Assembly (NCBI RefSeq): GCF_029968035.1
Contig: NZ_JASCIQ010000005.1
Span: 124,001-188,000 of the forward strand
Source of the DNA: Streptomyces cavernicola
Lineage (GTDB): Bacteria; Actinomycetota; Actinomycetes; Streptomycetales; Streptomycetaceae
Direction: 5' to 3'
DNA: 64,000 bases
Part shown: piece after piece, positions 8,317 to 16,984 of the stretch
Layout: the number at the start of each line of letters is the position of its first letter
Position numbering within the stretch: the stretch's first letter is position 1
Program-made: the position numbers and the translations under genes
The notes under the pieces: generated by a model
Database searches by the model: none
Told to the model about the DNA's origin: nothing
Seen by the model: the letters and a program-made list of their open reading frames with translations, nothing else

Positions 8317-9030
8317 ATGACGTCGCTCGGATCGGTAGTGGGGCTGTCCAGGTTTCCGGTGAAGTCCATGCGCGGCGAGGACCGCGACCGCCTGGACCTC
8401 GACGCCGGCGGAGTCGTCGGCGACCGGCTGTGGGCGCTGCGGCACGCGGACGGCAAGCTCGGCAGCGGCAAGAACAGCCGCAGGTTCCGCAAGGCCCCCT
8501 GGCTGATCGACTGCGCGGCCGCGTACGACGACACCGCCGACACCGTCTCCGTACAGCTGCCGGACGGCGCCCGCGTCACGCCCGGAGACCCGCGGCTCGC
8601 CGAACTCTGCGGGCCCGGGGCCGAGTTGGTGCGCGAGGAGCCGGACGCGCAGCCGCCCGGACACCAGGACCAGGCCCCGGTTTCGCTCGTCGGCACGGCA
8701 TCGCTGCGCGCGCTCGGCCGCCTCCTCGGGGGCGACGTCCCCGCCGACATCCGCAGGTTCCGCAAGAACATCGTGGTCGACACCGCAGGCGACGAACCCT
8801 GGGCCGAGGAAGGCTGGATCGGCCGCGAGCTGCGGATCGGCGGCGCCCTGCTGCGGATCACCGAACGCGTCCCGCGCTGCGTCATGACGACCCTGCCGCA
8901 GCCCGGACTGCCCGCCGACGGTCGCGTCCTGAAGACCCTCGCCGACACCCGCGACCTGTGCTTCGGGGTGTACGCCGAGGTCGTCGCCCCCGGCGCGATC
9001 GCACTCGGCGACCAGGTCACAGGCCCCTGA
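8317..9030 (+). CDS. MOSC domain-containing protein
   Basis: A 237-residue protein with an N-terminal MOSC_N-type barrel (GLSRFPVKSMRGEDRDRLDLDAGGVVGDRLWAL) and a C-terminal MOSC domain (RFRKNIVVDT...WIGRELRIGGALLRITERVPRCVMTT). The conserved Cys in VPRCVMTT is at the position that binds a sulfur or molybdenum ligand in MOSC proteins such as mARC and YiiM. It lacks the 2Fe-2S domain found in longer relatives. The likely role is molybdenum-dependent reductase or sulfur carrier; substrate unknown. ATG at 8317 is preceded by GGGAGGGGAAC. It stands as a single gene between a terminator and a leaderless-type promoter. Confidence 0.88.
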   Translation: MTSLGSVVGLSRFPVKSMRGEDRDRLDLDAGGVVGDRLWALRHADGKLGSGKNSRRFRKAPWLIDCAAAYDDTADTVSVQLPDGARVTPGDPRLAELCGPGAELVREEPDAQPPGHQDQAPVSLVGTASLRALGRLLGGDVPADIRRFRKNIVVDTAGDEPWAEEGWIGRELRIGGALLRITERVPRCVMTTLPQPGLPADGRVLKTLADTRDLCFGVYAEVVAPGAIALGDQVTGP

Positions 9031-9062
9031 AAAATCAATATCGGAGCGGCCGAACTCCCCGC

Positions 9063-9068
9063 TACGGT
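9063..9068 (+). promoter_or_regulatory. -10 hexamer implying a leaderless transcript
   Basis: TACGGT ends 7 nt before the ATG at 9076, which is the spacing expected if transcription starts at the initiation codon. There is no ribosome-binding site between. Confidence 0.5.
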
Positions 9069-9075
9069 GCGCCGC

Positions 9076-9846
9076 ATGACCGCCGAACAGCCCCGACCCG
9101 CACCGCAGCCGACCGTCAGTACCCTCGCCGAACGGCCCGAACTCACCGAGGCCTTCTGGGCGTTGGGCGACGCCTGGCCGCGGTTCGTCACCGAGGACCC
9201 GGTCGGCTGGATCCTCTGGGGCCGCATCGTCGCCGAACTGCCCGAGCACGTCCTGGTCGCCACCGACGAGCGTGGCGAACTCGTCGCCCGCGCCCTCAGC
9301 GTGCCCTTCGCCCTCGGCGCGCAGGGCCGCGGCGCCCTGCCCGACGGCGGCTGGGACCGCGTCCTGATGTGGGCGTTCTCCGACCGCAGGCACGGCGTCG
9401 CGCCCGACACTGTCAGCGCCGTCGAGATCACCGTCGCCCCCGGCGCCCAGGGCGGCGGCCTCTCGTACGCGATGCTCGACGCGATGCGGACCAGGACCCG
9501 CGCGCTCGGCTTCGGCACGCTCGTCGCACCGGTCCGGCCGAGCGCCAAGCACCTCGAACCGCACACGCCCATCGAGGAGTACGCGCGCCGCGTGCGCCCC
9601 GACGGGCTGCCGCACGACCCCTGGCTGCGCGTGCACGCCCGCGCCGGCGGCGTCGTCGAGTCCGTGGCCCGCACCTCCATGACCGTCTCCGGCACCCTGG
9701 AGGAGTGGCGGACCTGGACGGGACTGCCCTTCGACGAGCCCGGCCCGGTCGAGGTGGACCGCGCGCTCGTGCCGGTGCACTGCGAGCCCGAGCAGGGGTA
9801 CGCCGTGTACGTCGAGCCCAACGTGTGGGTGCGGCACACCCTTTGA
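9076..9846 (+). CDS. GNAT-like acetyltransferase
   Basis: A 256-residue protein. The region SAVEITVAPGAQGGGLSYAMLDAMRTRTRALGFGTLVAPVRPS has the shape of GNAT motif A (strand, then a Gly-rich acetyl-CoA loop, then a helix), though the classic Q/RxxGxG/A loop is replaced by PGAQGGGLS. The C-terminus carries VHARAGGVVESVARTSMTVSGTLEEWRTWTGLPF. Similar proteins are found across Streptomyces as hypothetical N-acetyltransferases; the substrate is unknown. ATG 9076 is preferred over the GTG three codons upstream because the -10 hexamer would otherwise overlap the coding start. It is monocistronic. Confidence 0.72.
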   Translation: MTAEQPRPAPQPTVSTLAERPELTEAFWALGDAWPRFVTEDPVGWILWGRIVAELPEHVLVATDERGELVARALSVPFALGAQGRGALPDGGWDRVLMWAFSDRRHGVAPDTVSAVEITVAPGAQGGGLSYAMLDAMRTRTRALGFGTLVAPVRPSAKHLEPHTPIEEYARRVRPDGLPHDPWLRVHARAGGVVESVARTSMTVSGTLEEWRTWTGLPFDEPGPVEVDRALVPVHCEPEQGYAVYVEPNVWVRHTL

Positions 9847-9898
9847 GCACCCGCGCCTGCTTTGCACGGACGCGCCTGCTTTGAGCGCGCACGCCTGC
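9842..9898. repeat. Three tandem 19-bp repeats across the GNAT stop codon
   Basis: Units at 9842-9860, 9861-9879 and 9880-9898 all start TTTG and end GCCTGC; the middle and first units share CGCGCCTGC. The first unit contains the TGA stop of the GNAT gene, so the array lies in the 3' untranslated region. It does not form a strong hairpin. Confidence 0.7.
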
Positions 9899-9976
9899 GC
9901 AACTCAGGTCCCACTGTCGGCTCCGGGGGCTACTCTCGACCTTGACACGCCCGTTCGGTTTCCAGGAGTAGCCCCC

Positions 9977-10624
9977 ATGCACGGCCACGGCTATGCACCG
10001 CCGCCACAGCGCCCCTCGTCCGCGCAGCTCGTCGGGTTGCGCGTGCTCTTCGTGACGCTCGCGCTGATCTCCTGCGGCTTCCTCTCCTGGGTTCCGCTGC
10101 TCCGCCTCGCCATCGTCACGCGCGCCGTGCGGGACTGGGTGCTGTTCGCCGCGTCGGGCTTCGTCGTCATCGCCTCCCTGATGCTGATCGGCAGCGAACC
10201 GACGGACGACCTCGACACGTTCCAGGAGAACCTCGGCCTCTTCGGCCTCCTCGGCGGCGCCATGGCCGCCGTCGCGTACTACCTCTTCGCGGAGATCCGC
10301 CACTTCGCCAAGCAGCCGTACGCCGCCCCGTACGCACGGCCCCAGGGCCCGCCCGGCCCGCACACCCCCGGCCCGCAGGCCCCGCACCTCGCGCCCCCGC
10401 CCGCGTACGGCTACCCGGCACAGCCGGGACCCGCCCAGCAGGTCACCCGGCCCACCGGCATGCCGCAGCCCGGACCCCAGGCGCACGGCGGCCCGCAGCA
10501 CCCCGGACCCGCCCGCATCGACCAGGTCCGCGCCGAACTCGACGAGCTGAGCAGCCTGTTGCGCCAGGACGGCACGCGGCCGCCCGGTGCGGGAGACGGG
10601 CGGGCCGAGGGCGAGACCCGGTGA
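9977..10624 (+). CDS. Membrane protein with Pro-rich cytoplasmic tail, upstream partner of the kinase
   Basis: A 215-residue protein with about three predicted membrane segments: LVGLRVLFVTLALISCGFLSW, DWVLFAASGFVVIASLMLIG and ENLGLFGLLGGAMAAVAYYLFAEI. A long Pro/Gly/Gln-rich disordered region follows, and a short helix near the C-terminus (RIDQVRAELDELSSLLRQDG) could be a coiled-coil contact. I do not recognise a named family. ATG 9977 is preceded by CAGGAGTAG, with TACTCT at 9931-9936 as a possible -10. Its last four bases overlap the GTG start of the Ser/Thr kinase, so the two are translationally coupled and this protein may be the kinase's membrane partner or substrate. Confidence 0.82.
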   Translation: MHGHGYAPPPQRPSSAQLVGLRVLFVTLALISCGFLSWVPLLRLAIVTRAVRDWVLFAASGFVVIASLMLIGSEPTDDLDTFQENLGLFGLLGGAMAAVAYYLFAEIRHFAKQPYAAPYARPQGPPGPHTPGPQAPHLAPPPAYGYPAQPGPAQQVTRPTGMPQPGPQAHGGPQHPGPARIDQVRAELDELSSLLRQDGTRPPGAGDGRAEGETR

Positions 10625-12159
10625 CCGGACGCCTCATCTCCGGCCGGTACGAACTCGCCCAGCAGATCGGCCAGGGCGGCATGGGCCAGGTCTGGACGGC
10701 GTACGACCAGCGGCTCGACCGCCGCGTCGCCGTCAAGCTGCTCCGCCCCGACCGCGTCGCCGGGCAGGAGTCCGAGGAGCTGCGCCGCCGCTTCGTCCGC
10801 GAGTGCCGCGTCACCGCCCAGGTCGACCACCCCGGCCTCGTCACCGTCCACGACGCGGGCAACGACGGGGACGACCTCTTCCTCGTCATGCAGCACGTCG
10901 ACGGCACCGACCTCGCCGAGCACATCGCGCAGCATACGCCCTACCCGTGGCAGTGGGCCGTCGCCGTCGCCGCCCAACTCTGCGCCGTGCTCTGCGCGGT
11001 GCACGCCGTGCCGATCGTGCACCGCGACCTCAAGCCGCGGAACGTGATGGTGAAACCGGACGGCGCCCTCACCGTCCTCGACCTCGGCGTCGCCTCCGTC
11101 ATGGACACCGACACCACCCGCCTCACCCACACCGGCATGCCCGTCGGCAGCCCGGCGTACATGGCCCCCGAGCAGGCCATGGGCGGCGCCGTCGGCCCCT
11201 ACACCGACCTGTACGCCCTCGGCATCCTGCTCTACGAACTCCTCAGCGGGAACGTCCCGTTCGACGGCGCCACCGTCCTCGGCGTCCTCCACAGCCACCT
11301 CTACGAAGCGCCGATCCCCGTCCGCAGCAAGCGCCCCGAGATCCCCGAGCCGCTCGAAAAGCTCGTGATGCGGCTGCTCGCCAAGGAACCCAAGGAGCGC
11401 CCGGACTCCGCGCAGGAAGTCTTCGACGAGCTCGCCCCGCTCCTGCCCGCCCGCGGCGCCCCCACCGGCATGCTCGACCCCACCCGCCCCTTCCTGCGCC
11501 CCGGCGCCCCCTGGCCGGACCGCGCCGGCGCCCCCACGCCCGTACCGGCCCCGCCGCGCCCCGCCGAGCCGCCCTCCGCCACCGGCACCTCGCAGATCGC
11601 CCGCGCCGTGGACGACGTGAAGCGCCTCCTCGGCGAGGGCCGCGTCACCCAGGCCGTCGACCTGCTCGGCGCGATCCTGCCCACCGCCGAGGCCCAGCAC
11701 GGCCCCCGCTCCACCGTCGTGCGCTCCCTGCGCAAGCAGTACGCGGCCACGCTCATGGACGACGGCCAGTTCCGCAGAGCCCTGCCCGAGCTGCGCCGCC
11801 TCGCCGACGAGCGCAGCGCAGAGGCCGGCCAGGCCGACCCGGCCTCGCTGCAGTTCCGGTACGAGGTCGCGCAGTGCCTGGAGCAGCTCGGCGAACCGGC
11901 CGCGGCGCTCGCCGAGTACCGCGCGCTGCTGCCGTTCTACGAGAACCAGTACGTGGCGAGCACCGTCGGTAACCCCGGCACGGCCCTCGAACTGCGCCGC
12001 CGCATCGGCCAGTTGCTGCTCGCCCTCGGCGACCGCGCGGGCGCCCACGACACCCTGGCCCGCCTCCTTTACGACGCGGAGCGGCTGCACGGCCCCGGCC
12101 ATCCGCTGCCCGGCGAGATCCGCCGCACCCTGCACTGGCTGGGACAGGTCCGTCGCTGA
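10621..12159 (+). CDS. Soluble Ser/Thr protein kinase with TPR-like C-terminal domain
   Basis: A 512-residue Hanks-type kinase. The Gly-rich loop is IGQGGMGQVW (16-25), the ATP-binding Lys is in VAVKLL (Lys39), the catalytic loop HRDLKPRN gives Asp136, and the metal-binding motif is DLG (Asp154), a common variant of DFG. The activation segment ends in GSPAYMAPEQ. Unlike PknB there is no transmembrane or PASTA segment. A Pro-rich linker (about 285-325) leads to a helical repeat region (about 330-505; QAVDLLGAILPTAEAQHG, FRRALPELRRLADE, ALAEYRALLPFYE) resembling tetratricopeptide repeats for protein binding. GTG at 10621 overlaps the preceding stop (GTGA). Confidence 0.95.
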   Translation: MTGRLISGRYELAQQIGQGGMGQVWTAYDQRLDRRVAVKLLRPDRVAGQESEELRRRFVRECRVTAQVDHPGLVTVHDAGNDGDDLFLVMQHVDGTDLAEHIAQHTPYPWQWAVAVAAQLCAVLCAVHAVPIVHRDLKPRNVMVKPDGALTVLDLGVASVMDTDTTRLTHTGMPVGSPAYMAPEQAMGGAVGPYTDLYALGILLYELLSGNVPFDGATVLGVLHSHLYEAPIPVRSKRPEIPEPLEKLVMRLLAKEPKERPDSAQEVFDELAPLLPARGAPTGMLDPTRPFLRPGAPWPDRAGAPTPVPAPPRPAEPPSATGTSQIARAVDDVKRLLGEGRVTQAVDLLGAILPTAEAQHGPRSTVVRSLRKQYAATLMDDGQFRRALPELRRLADERSAEAGQADPASLQFRYEVAQCLEQLGEPAAALAEYRALLPFYENQYVASTVGNPGTALELRRRIGQLLLALGDRAGAHDTLARLLYDAERLHGPGHPLPGEIRRTLHWLGQVRR

Positions 12160-12215
12160 GCCCGCGGCGGGCGGGCGGGGCGTGCCCGTAACTCCCCCCG
12201 AATCGTTGGTCGAAT

Positions 12216-12239
12216 CAGTGGCCGAACACCCGGCCACTG
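12216..12239. promoter_or_regulatory. Perfect inverted repeat just upstream of a -10 element
   Basis: CAGTGGCCG and CGGCCACTG form a perfect 9-bp inverted repeat with a 6-nt spacer. TAACAT at 12242-12247 begins 3 nt after it and fits a -10 hexamer for the lipoprotein gene, so the palindrome would cover the -35 zone and could be an operator. It could equally be the terminator of the upstream kinase gene. Confidence 0.5.
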
Positions 12240-12309
12240 CCTAACATCGATCTCCGCAAGGCCCTTGTGCAAAGACGCACAAGCTCCGTCTCGCCGCCGG
12301 GAGGCTCCT

Positions 12310-12963
12310 TTGCACCGCCGCCGTCGCACCGCGCTCGCCCTCTCCGCCGCGCTCATCGCCGCGGCCCCGCTCCTGACCGCCTGCGGCGACGCGGCACATC
12401 CCGGCGCCGCCGCCGTCGTCGGAGGCGAGCGCATCACGGTCGCGCAACTCCAGTCCCGCGTACAGGAAGTGCGGGCGGCGCAGCAGTCGGCCACCGAACA
12501 GTCCGGGCAGTACGCGCAGGCCGTGGAGAAGACCGGCGGCCTCACCCGCGACACCCTGCAGTCCCTGGTCCTCGACCGCGTCCTGCACCGCGCGGCCACC
12601 GACGCGGGCGTGCACGTCAGCCGCAAGGAGGTGCAGGGGCTGCGCGGCAACCTGGAGAAGCAGGCGGGCGGGGCGAAGGCCCTCGAGATGGGGTGGCTGC
12701 AGCAGTACAACATCCCGGCGTCCCGGATCGACGACAGCCTCCGCACGGAGATCGAGGCCCAGAAGCTCTACGGCGAGCTGGGCGCCGACCCGAACACGGC
12801 CCAGGGCCAGGCCAGGTTCTGGAAGGCCCTCTCGAAGGCGTCCGAGTCCTTGGACATCAACCTCAATCCGCGGTACGGGGCGTGGGACGTGGAGAAAAGC
12901 CGCCGCACGGACGTGAAGCCCCCGTGGGTACGCGAAGCGCCGGCCCCGAAGCAACAGGCGTAA
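12310..12963 (+). CDS. SurA N-terminal-like lipoprotein
   Basis: A 217-residue secreted lipoprotein. From the TTG start the N-terminus is Arg-rich, followed by a hydrophobic stretch and lipobox LLTAC with lipidation at Cys. The mature part (AAVVGGERITVAQLQSRVQEVRAAQQ...TLQSLVLDRVLHRAATDAGVHVSRKEVQ) matches the SurA/PrsA N-terminal chaperone domain, but there is no parvulin PPIase domain. It is probably an extracytoplasmic folding factor. TTG at 12310 is preferred because GGGAGG lies just upstream and the signal peptide then has normal length; an in-frame TTG 15 codons earlier lacks a site. It is followed by repeat element B. Confidence 0.85.
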   Translation: MHRRRRTALALSAALIAAAPLLTACGDAAHPGAAAVVGGERITVAQLQSRVQEVRAAQQSATEQSGQYAQAVEKTGGLTRDTLQSLVLDRVLHRAATDAGVHVSRKEVQGLRGNLEKQAGGAKALEMGWLQQYNIPASRIDDSLRTEIEAQKLYGELGADPNTAQGQARFWKALSKASESLDINLNPRYGAWDVEKSRRTDVKPPWVREAPAPKQQA

Positions 12964-12967
12964 CTCT

Positions 12968-13380
12968 CCCCACCCCGCCCCTTCCCGAAAGTCCTGCGGA
13001 CACCTCCGGGGGCCAGCCCCCGGACCCCCGCTCCTCAAACGCCGGAGGGGCTGAATTCTGGGGCTGATGCGGACCCGTCAGGAGCGCGGGGAACTGCGCG
13101 CTCAGCCACGACGAAGCAGGCAGTCGAACGACGGCCGGGGTCCGGGGCGGAGCCCCGGTTCTGTCTGGGGGCGCGGGGAACTGCGCGCTCAGCCACGACG
13201 AAGCGGCAGTCGAACGACGGCGGGGGCTCGGGGCGGAGCCCCGGTTCTGTCTGGGGGCGCGGGGAACTGCGCGAGTGGCCACCGACGAAGCCGCAGTCGA
13301 AGGACGGCCGAGGTCCGGGGCGGAGCCCCGGTAGGGGGGGGCGGGGGCGCGGCCCCCGAAGGCGCGGCAGAAGCCCGTCC
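12968..13380. repeat. Modular intergenic repeat element B with three tandem 86-bp units
   Basis: The gap between the lipoprotein gene and mazG starts with module M1 (about 12968-13000) and M4 (about 13033-13054), then three tandem copies of an 86-87-bp unit beginning GCGCGGGGAACTGCGC at 13084, 13171 and 13257. Each unit contains an M3-like core and ends in a GGGGCGGAGCCCC hairpin; copy 3 is the most diverged. No inverted M1 closes the right side. Part of the tract stays open in several frames, but I see no coding signal. Confidence 0.78.
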
Positions 13381-13392
13381 GCGTGGACGCGT

Positions 13393-13398
13393 TAGGTT
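13393..13398 (+). promoter_or_regulatory. -10 hexamer for a leaderless mazG transcript
   Basis: TAGGTT ends 6 nt before the GTG start of mazG at 13405, with no ribosome-binding site between; it lies just outside repeat element B. Confidence 0.55.
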
Positions 13399-13404
13399 CG
13401 AGGG

Positions 13405-14373
13405 GTGAACGCAGAACCCCTCGCCCCCGGCCGCATCGTCCTCCTGACGACCTCCCACCGCGTAGCCCCCGGCCTCCTCTCCTGGCCCGCCTGGAACGAA
13501 CTGCACCAAGCGGACAGCGTCCTGTGCGCGGACCCGGACCACCCCCAGCTCCCGTACCTCCGGGAAGCCGGCGTCATCGTCCAGGAGAGCGCCCCCACCG
13601 CCGAGGAACTGGTCGAGGTCTGCCGGGGCGACCGTACGGTCGTGGTGGTCGCCACCGGCGAGGGCGAGCCCCGCCTCACCGACGGCCTCGCCCGCCTCGC
13701 CGGCTCGGGCCGCCACACGATGCCGGACCTGGAGCTGCTGCCCGCCTCGTACGACCTGCCCGGCGCCCGCCTTCTCGACCTCGTGCAGGTCATGGACCGG
13801 ATCCGCGTCGAATGCCCCTGGTCCTCGCAGCAGACCCACAAGGGCCTCGCGAAGTACGGCATCGAGGAGGCGTACGAACTCGTCGAGGCCATCGAGGACG
13901 GCGACCGCACCGAACTGCGCGAGGAGCTCGGCGACGTACTGCTGCAGGTCGTCTTCCACTCCCGGATCGCCGAGGAGCACGAGGACGAGCCGTTCTCCAT
14001 CGACGACGTGGCCGGCACGATCGTCACGAAGCTGATCCACCGCCACCCGCACGTCTTCGGCGACGACACCGCCGAGACCCCCGAGGACGTCAAGGCGCAC
14101 TGGCTGCGCACCAAGGCCGAGGAGAAGCAGCGGGACTCGGTGACCGACGGGGTCCCGCTCGGCCAGCCCGGCCTCGCGCTCGCCGCGAAGCTCGCGTCCC
14201 GTACGCGTACGGCGGGACTGGACGTGCGGCTGCCCGCGGGCGAGGGCGTCGGGTACGAGCTGCTCGCCCTCGCCGTGCGCGCCGAGGCCGCCGGCACCGA
14301 CCCGGAGGCCGCCCTGCGCGCCGCCGCCCGCGCCTACCGCGACGCGATCCGTGCGGCGGAGGGCCAGGCATGA
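13405..14373 (+). CDS. mazG: MazG-type nucleoside triphosphate pyrophosphohydrolase
   Basis: A 322-residue protein. The central MazG domain shows the EExxE metal motif twice in form: GIEEAYELVEAIEDGD and ELREELGDVLLQVVFHSRIAEE (EEx...ExxD). The flanking VMDRIRVECPWSSQQTHKGLAKY and TKLIHRHPHVFGD are nearly invariant in the family. An extra N-terminal domain of about 120 residues (GRIVLLTTSHRVAPGLLSWPAWNELHQADSVLCAD) is typical of the actinobacterial form and resembles a tetrapyrrole-methylase remnant. The enzyme hydrolyses NTPs to NMP and PPi for pool cleansing and stress. GTG at 13405 is preceded by a -10, suggesting a leaderless mRNA. Its stop overlaps the P450 start (ATGA). Confidence 0.95.
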   Translation: MNAEPLAPGRIVLLTTSHRVAPGLLSWPAWNELHQADSVLCADPDHPQLPYLREAGVIVQESAPTAEELVEVCRGDRTVVVVATGEGEPRLTDGLARLAGSGRHTMPDLELLPASYDLPGARLLDLVQVMDRIRVECPWSSQQTHKGLAKYGIEEAYELVEAIEDGDRTELREELGDVLLQVVFHSRIAEEHEDEPFSIDDVAGTIVTKLIHRHPHVFGDDTAETPEDVKAHWLRTKAEEKQRDSVTDGVPLGQPGLALAAKLASRTRTAGLDVRLPAGEGVGYELLALAVRAEAAGTDPEAALRAAARAYRDAIRAAEGQA

Positions 14374-15647
14374 CCGGTACGACGACGGACGGCGGCGGCT
14401 GCCCCCACAGCGCCGCCGAAGGACCCCAACCCCCGCTGTTCACCTGGGAGTTCGCCAGCGACCCGTACCCGGCGTACGCCTGGCTGCGCGAGCACGCGCC
14501 GGTGCACAGGACCCGGCTGCCGAGCGGCGTCGAGGCCTGGCTCGTCACGCGGTACGCGGACGCCCGGCAGGCCCTGGCCGACCAGCGGCTCAGCAAGAAC
14601 CCGGAGCACCACGACGAGCCCTCGCACGCCAAGGGCAAGACGGGCATTCCGGGCGAGCGCAAGGCCGAGCTGATGACGCATCTGCTCAACATCGACCCGC
14701 CGGACCACACCCGCCTCCGCCGCCTGGTGTCGAAGGCGTTCACCCCGCGCCGCGTCGCCCAGTTCGCGCCGCGCGTGCAGGAGTTGACCGACCAGCTGAT
14801 CGACCGGTTCGTCGCGAAGGGCGAGGCCGACCTCATCCACGAGTTCGCCTTCCCGCTGCCCATCTACGCGATCTGCGACCTGCTCGGCGTCCCCCGCGAG
14901 GACCAGGACGACTTCCGCGACTGGGCGGGCATGATGATCCGGCACGGCGGCGGCCCGCGCGGCGGCGTCGCCCGCTCGGTGAAGAAGATGCGCGGCTACC
15001 TCGCCGAACTCATCCACCGCAAACGCCTCGAACCGGGCGACGACCTGATCTCCGGCCTCATCAAGGCCTCCGACCACGGCGAGCACCTCACCGAGAACGA
15101 GGCCGCTGCGATGGCCTTCATCCTGCTCTTCGCCGGCTTCGAGACCACGGTCAACCTCATCGGCAACGGCACGTACCAGCTGCTCCGCAACCCCGGCGAG
15201 CGCGAGCGGCTGCAGCGGTCCCTGGCCGCGGGGGAGACGGGCCTCCTGGAGACCGGCGTCGAGGAACTCCTGCGCCACGACGGCCCGGTGGAGCTCGCCA
15301 CCTGGCGCTTCGCCACCGAGCCCCTCACCATCGGCGGCCAGGAGATCGCCTCGGGCGACCCGGTCCTCGTCGTCCTCGCCGCCGCCGACCGCGACCCGGA
15401 GCGCTTCGCCGACCCCGACACCCTCGACCTCTCCCGCCGCGACAACCAGCACCTCGGATACGGGCACGGCATCCACTACTGCCTGGGCGCGCCGCTCGCC
15501 CGCCTGGAGGGGCAGACGGCCATCGCGACGCTGCTCCGCCGCCTTCCCGACCTGCGACTCGCGGCGGAACCTGACGATTTGCGCTGGCGCGGCGGCCTCA
15601 TCATGCGCGGACTGCGCACGCTGCCGGTGGAGTTCACGGCCCGCTGA
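14370..15647 (+). CDS. Cytochrome P450 (CYP107-like)
   Basis: A 425-residue soluble bacterial P450. The oxygen-binding I-helix motif is FAGFETT near residues 252-257, the K-helix ExxR is EELLR, and the heme-binding loop is GYGHGIHYCLGAPLAR with the axial thiolate at Cys371. The order and position next to mazG and the rpf genes match what I recall for S. coelicolor SCO3099 (CYP107T1), whose substrate is unknown. No ferredoxin or reductase gene is adjacent. The ATG overlaps the mazG stop (ATGA), so the two are translationally coupled even though no functional link is obvious. Confidence 0.95.
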   Translation: MTGTTTDGGGCPHSAAEGPQPPLFTWEFASDPYPAYAWLREHAPVHRTRLPSGVEAWLVTRYADARQALADQRLSKNPEHHDEPSHAKGKTGIPGERKAELMTHLLNIDPPDHTRLRRLVSKAFTPRRVAQFAPRVQELTDQLIDRFVAKGEADLIHEFAFPLPIYAICDLLGVPREDQDDFRDWAGMMIRHGGGPRGGVARSVKKMRGYLAELIHRKRLEPGDDLISGLIKASDHGEHLTENEAAAMAFILLFAGFETTVNLIGNGTYQLLRNPGERERLQRSLAAGETGLLETGVEELLRHDGPVELATWRFATEPLTIGGQEIASGDPVLVVLAAADRDPERFADPDTLDLSRRDNQHLGYGHGIHYCLGAPLARLEGQTAIATLLRRLPDLRLAAEPDDLRWRGGLIMRGLRTLPVEFTAR

Positions 15648-15678
15648 CGGACCGGTGCCGCACCGGTGCCGTGCGGGG

Positions 15679-15705
15679 CGCCCCGACGGACTTTCTGACG
15701 GGGCG
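15679..15705. terminator. Hairpin after the P450 gene
   Basis: CGCCCCG and CGGGGCG form a 7-bp stem with a 13-nt loop, about 30 nt after the P450 stop. Two direct ACCGGTGCC copies sit just before it. Confidence 0.45.
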
Positions 15706-15728
15706 TCAAGACTGTGACTTTCACGTGA

Positions 15729-16787
<1,059 letters not shown>

Positions 16788-16885
16788 CGCGGCAACAGGC
16801 GCGGCAACAGGCGCGGGAACGAGCAGGGGGAAACTGGGCGGAATCCGGCGGTAGTTCGCTGCTGAATGTCCGTTATAAAGACACT

Positions 16886-16913
16886 TCACCCGTGGTGAGA
16901 GATGAGTCTCATC
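16886..16913. promoter_or_regulatory. Two adjacent inverted repeats upstream of the rpfA leader
   Basis: TCACC-CGT-GGTGA (16886-16898) and the near-contiguous palindrome GATGAG-T-CTCATC (16901-16913) lie about 40 nt before a candidate rpfA -10 (TACGGT, 16952-16957). They are candidate regulator sites; neither matches a consensus that I can name with confidence. Confidence 0.45.
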
Positions 16914-16984
16914 AGCCCTGATCGGCTTGGTATTTCCCGCGGCCGCACGGCTACGGTCGTCACCGCTCGCCACTGGCGGGCCCC

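Noticed and set aside
7591..9867. 758-codon minus-strand frame opposite the SalK-like, MOSC and GNAT genes
   Set aside because: It spans three well-supported + strand genes; composition is that of an antisense frame.
13084..13342. CRISPR array
   Set aside because: Repeat units are 86-87 bp with no unique spacers, and no cas gene is near.
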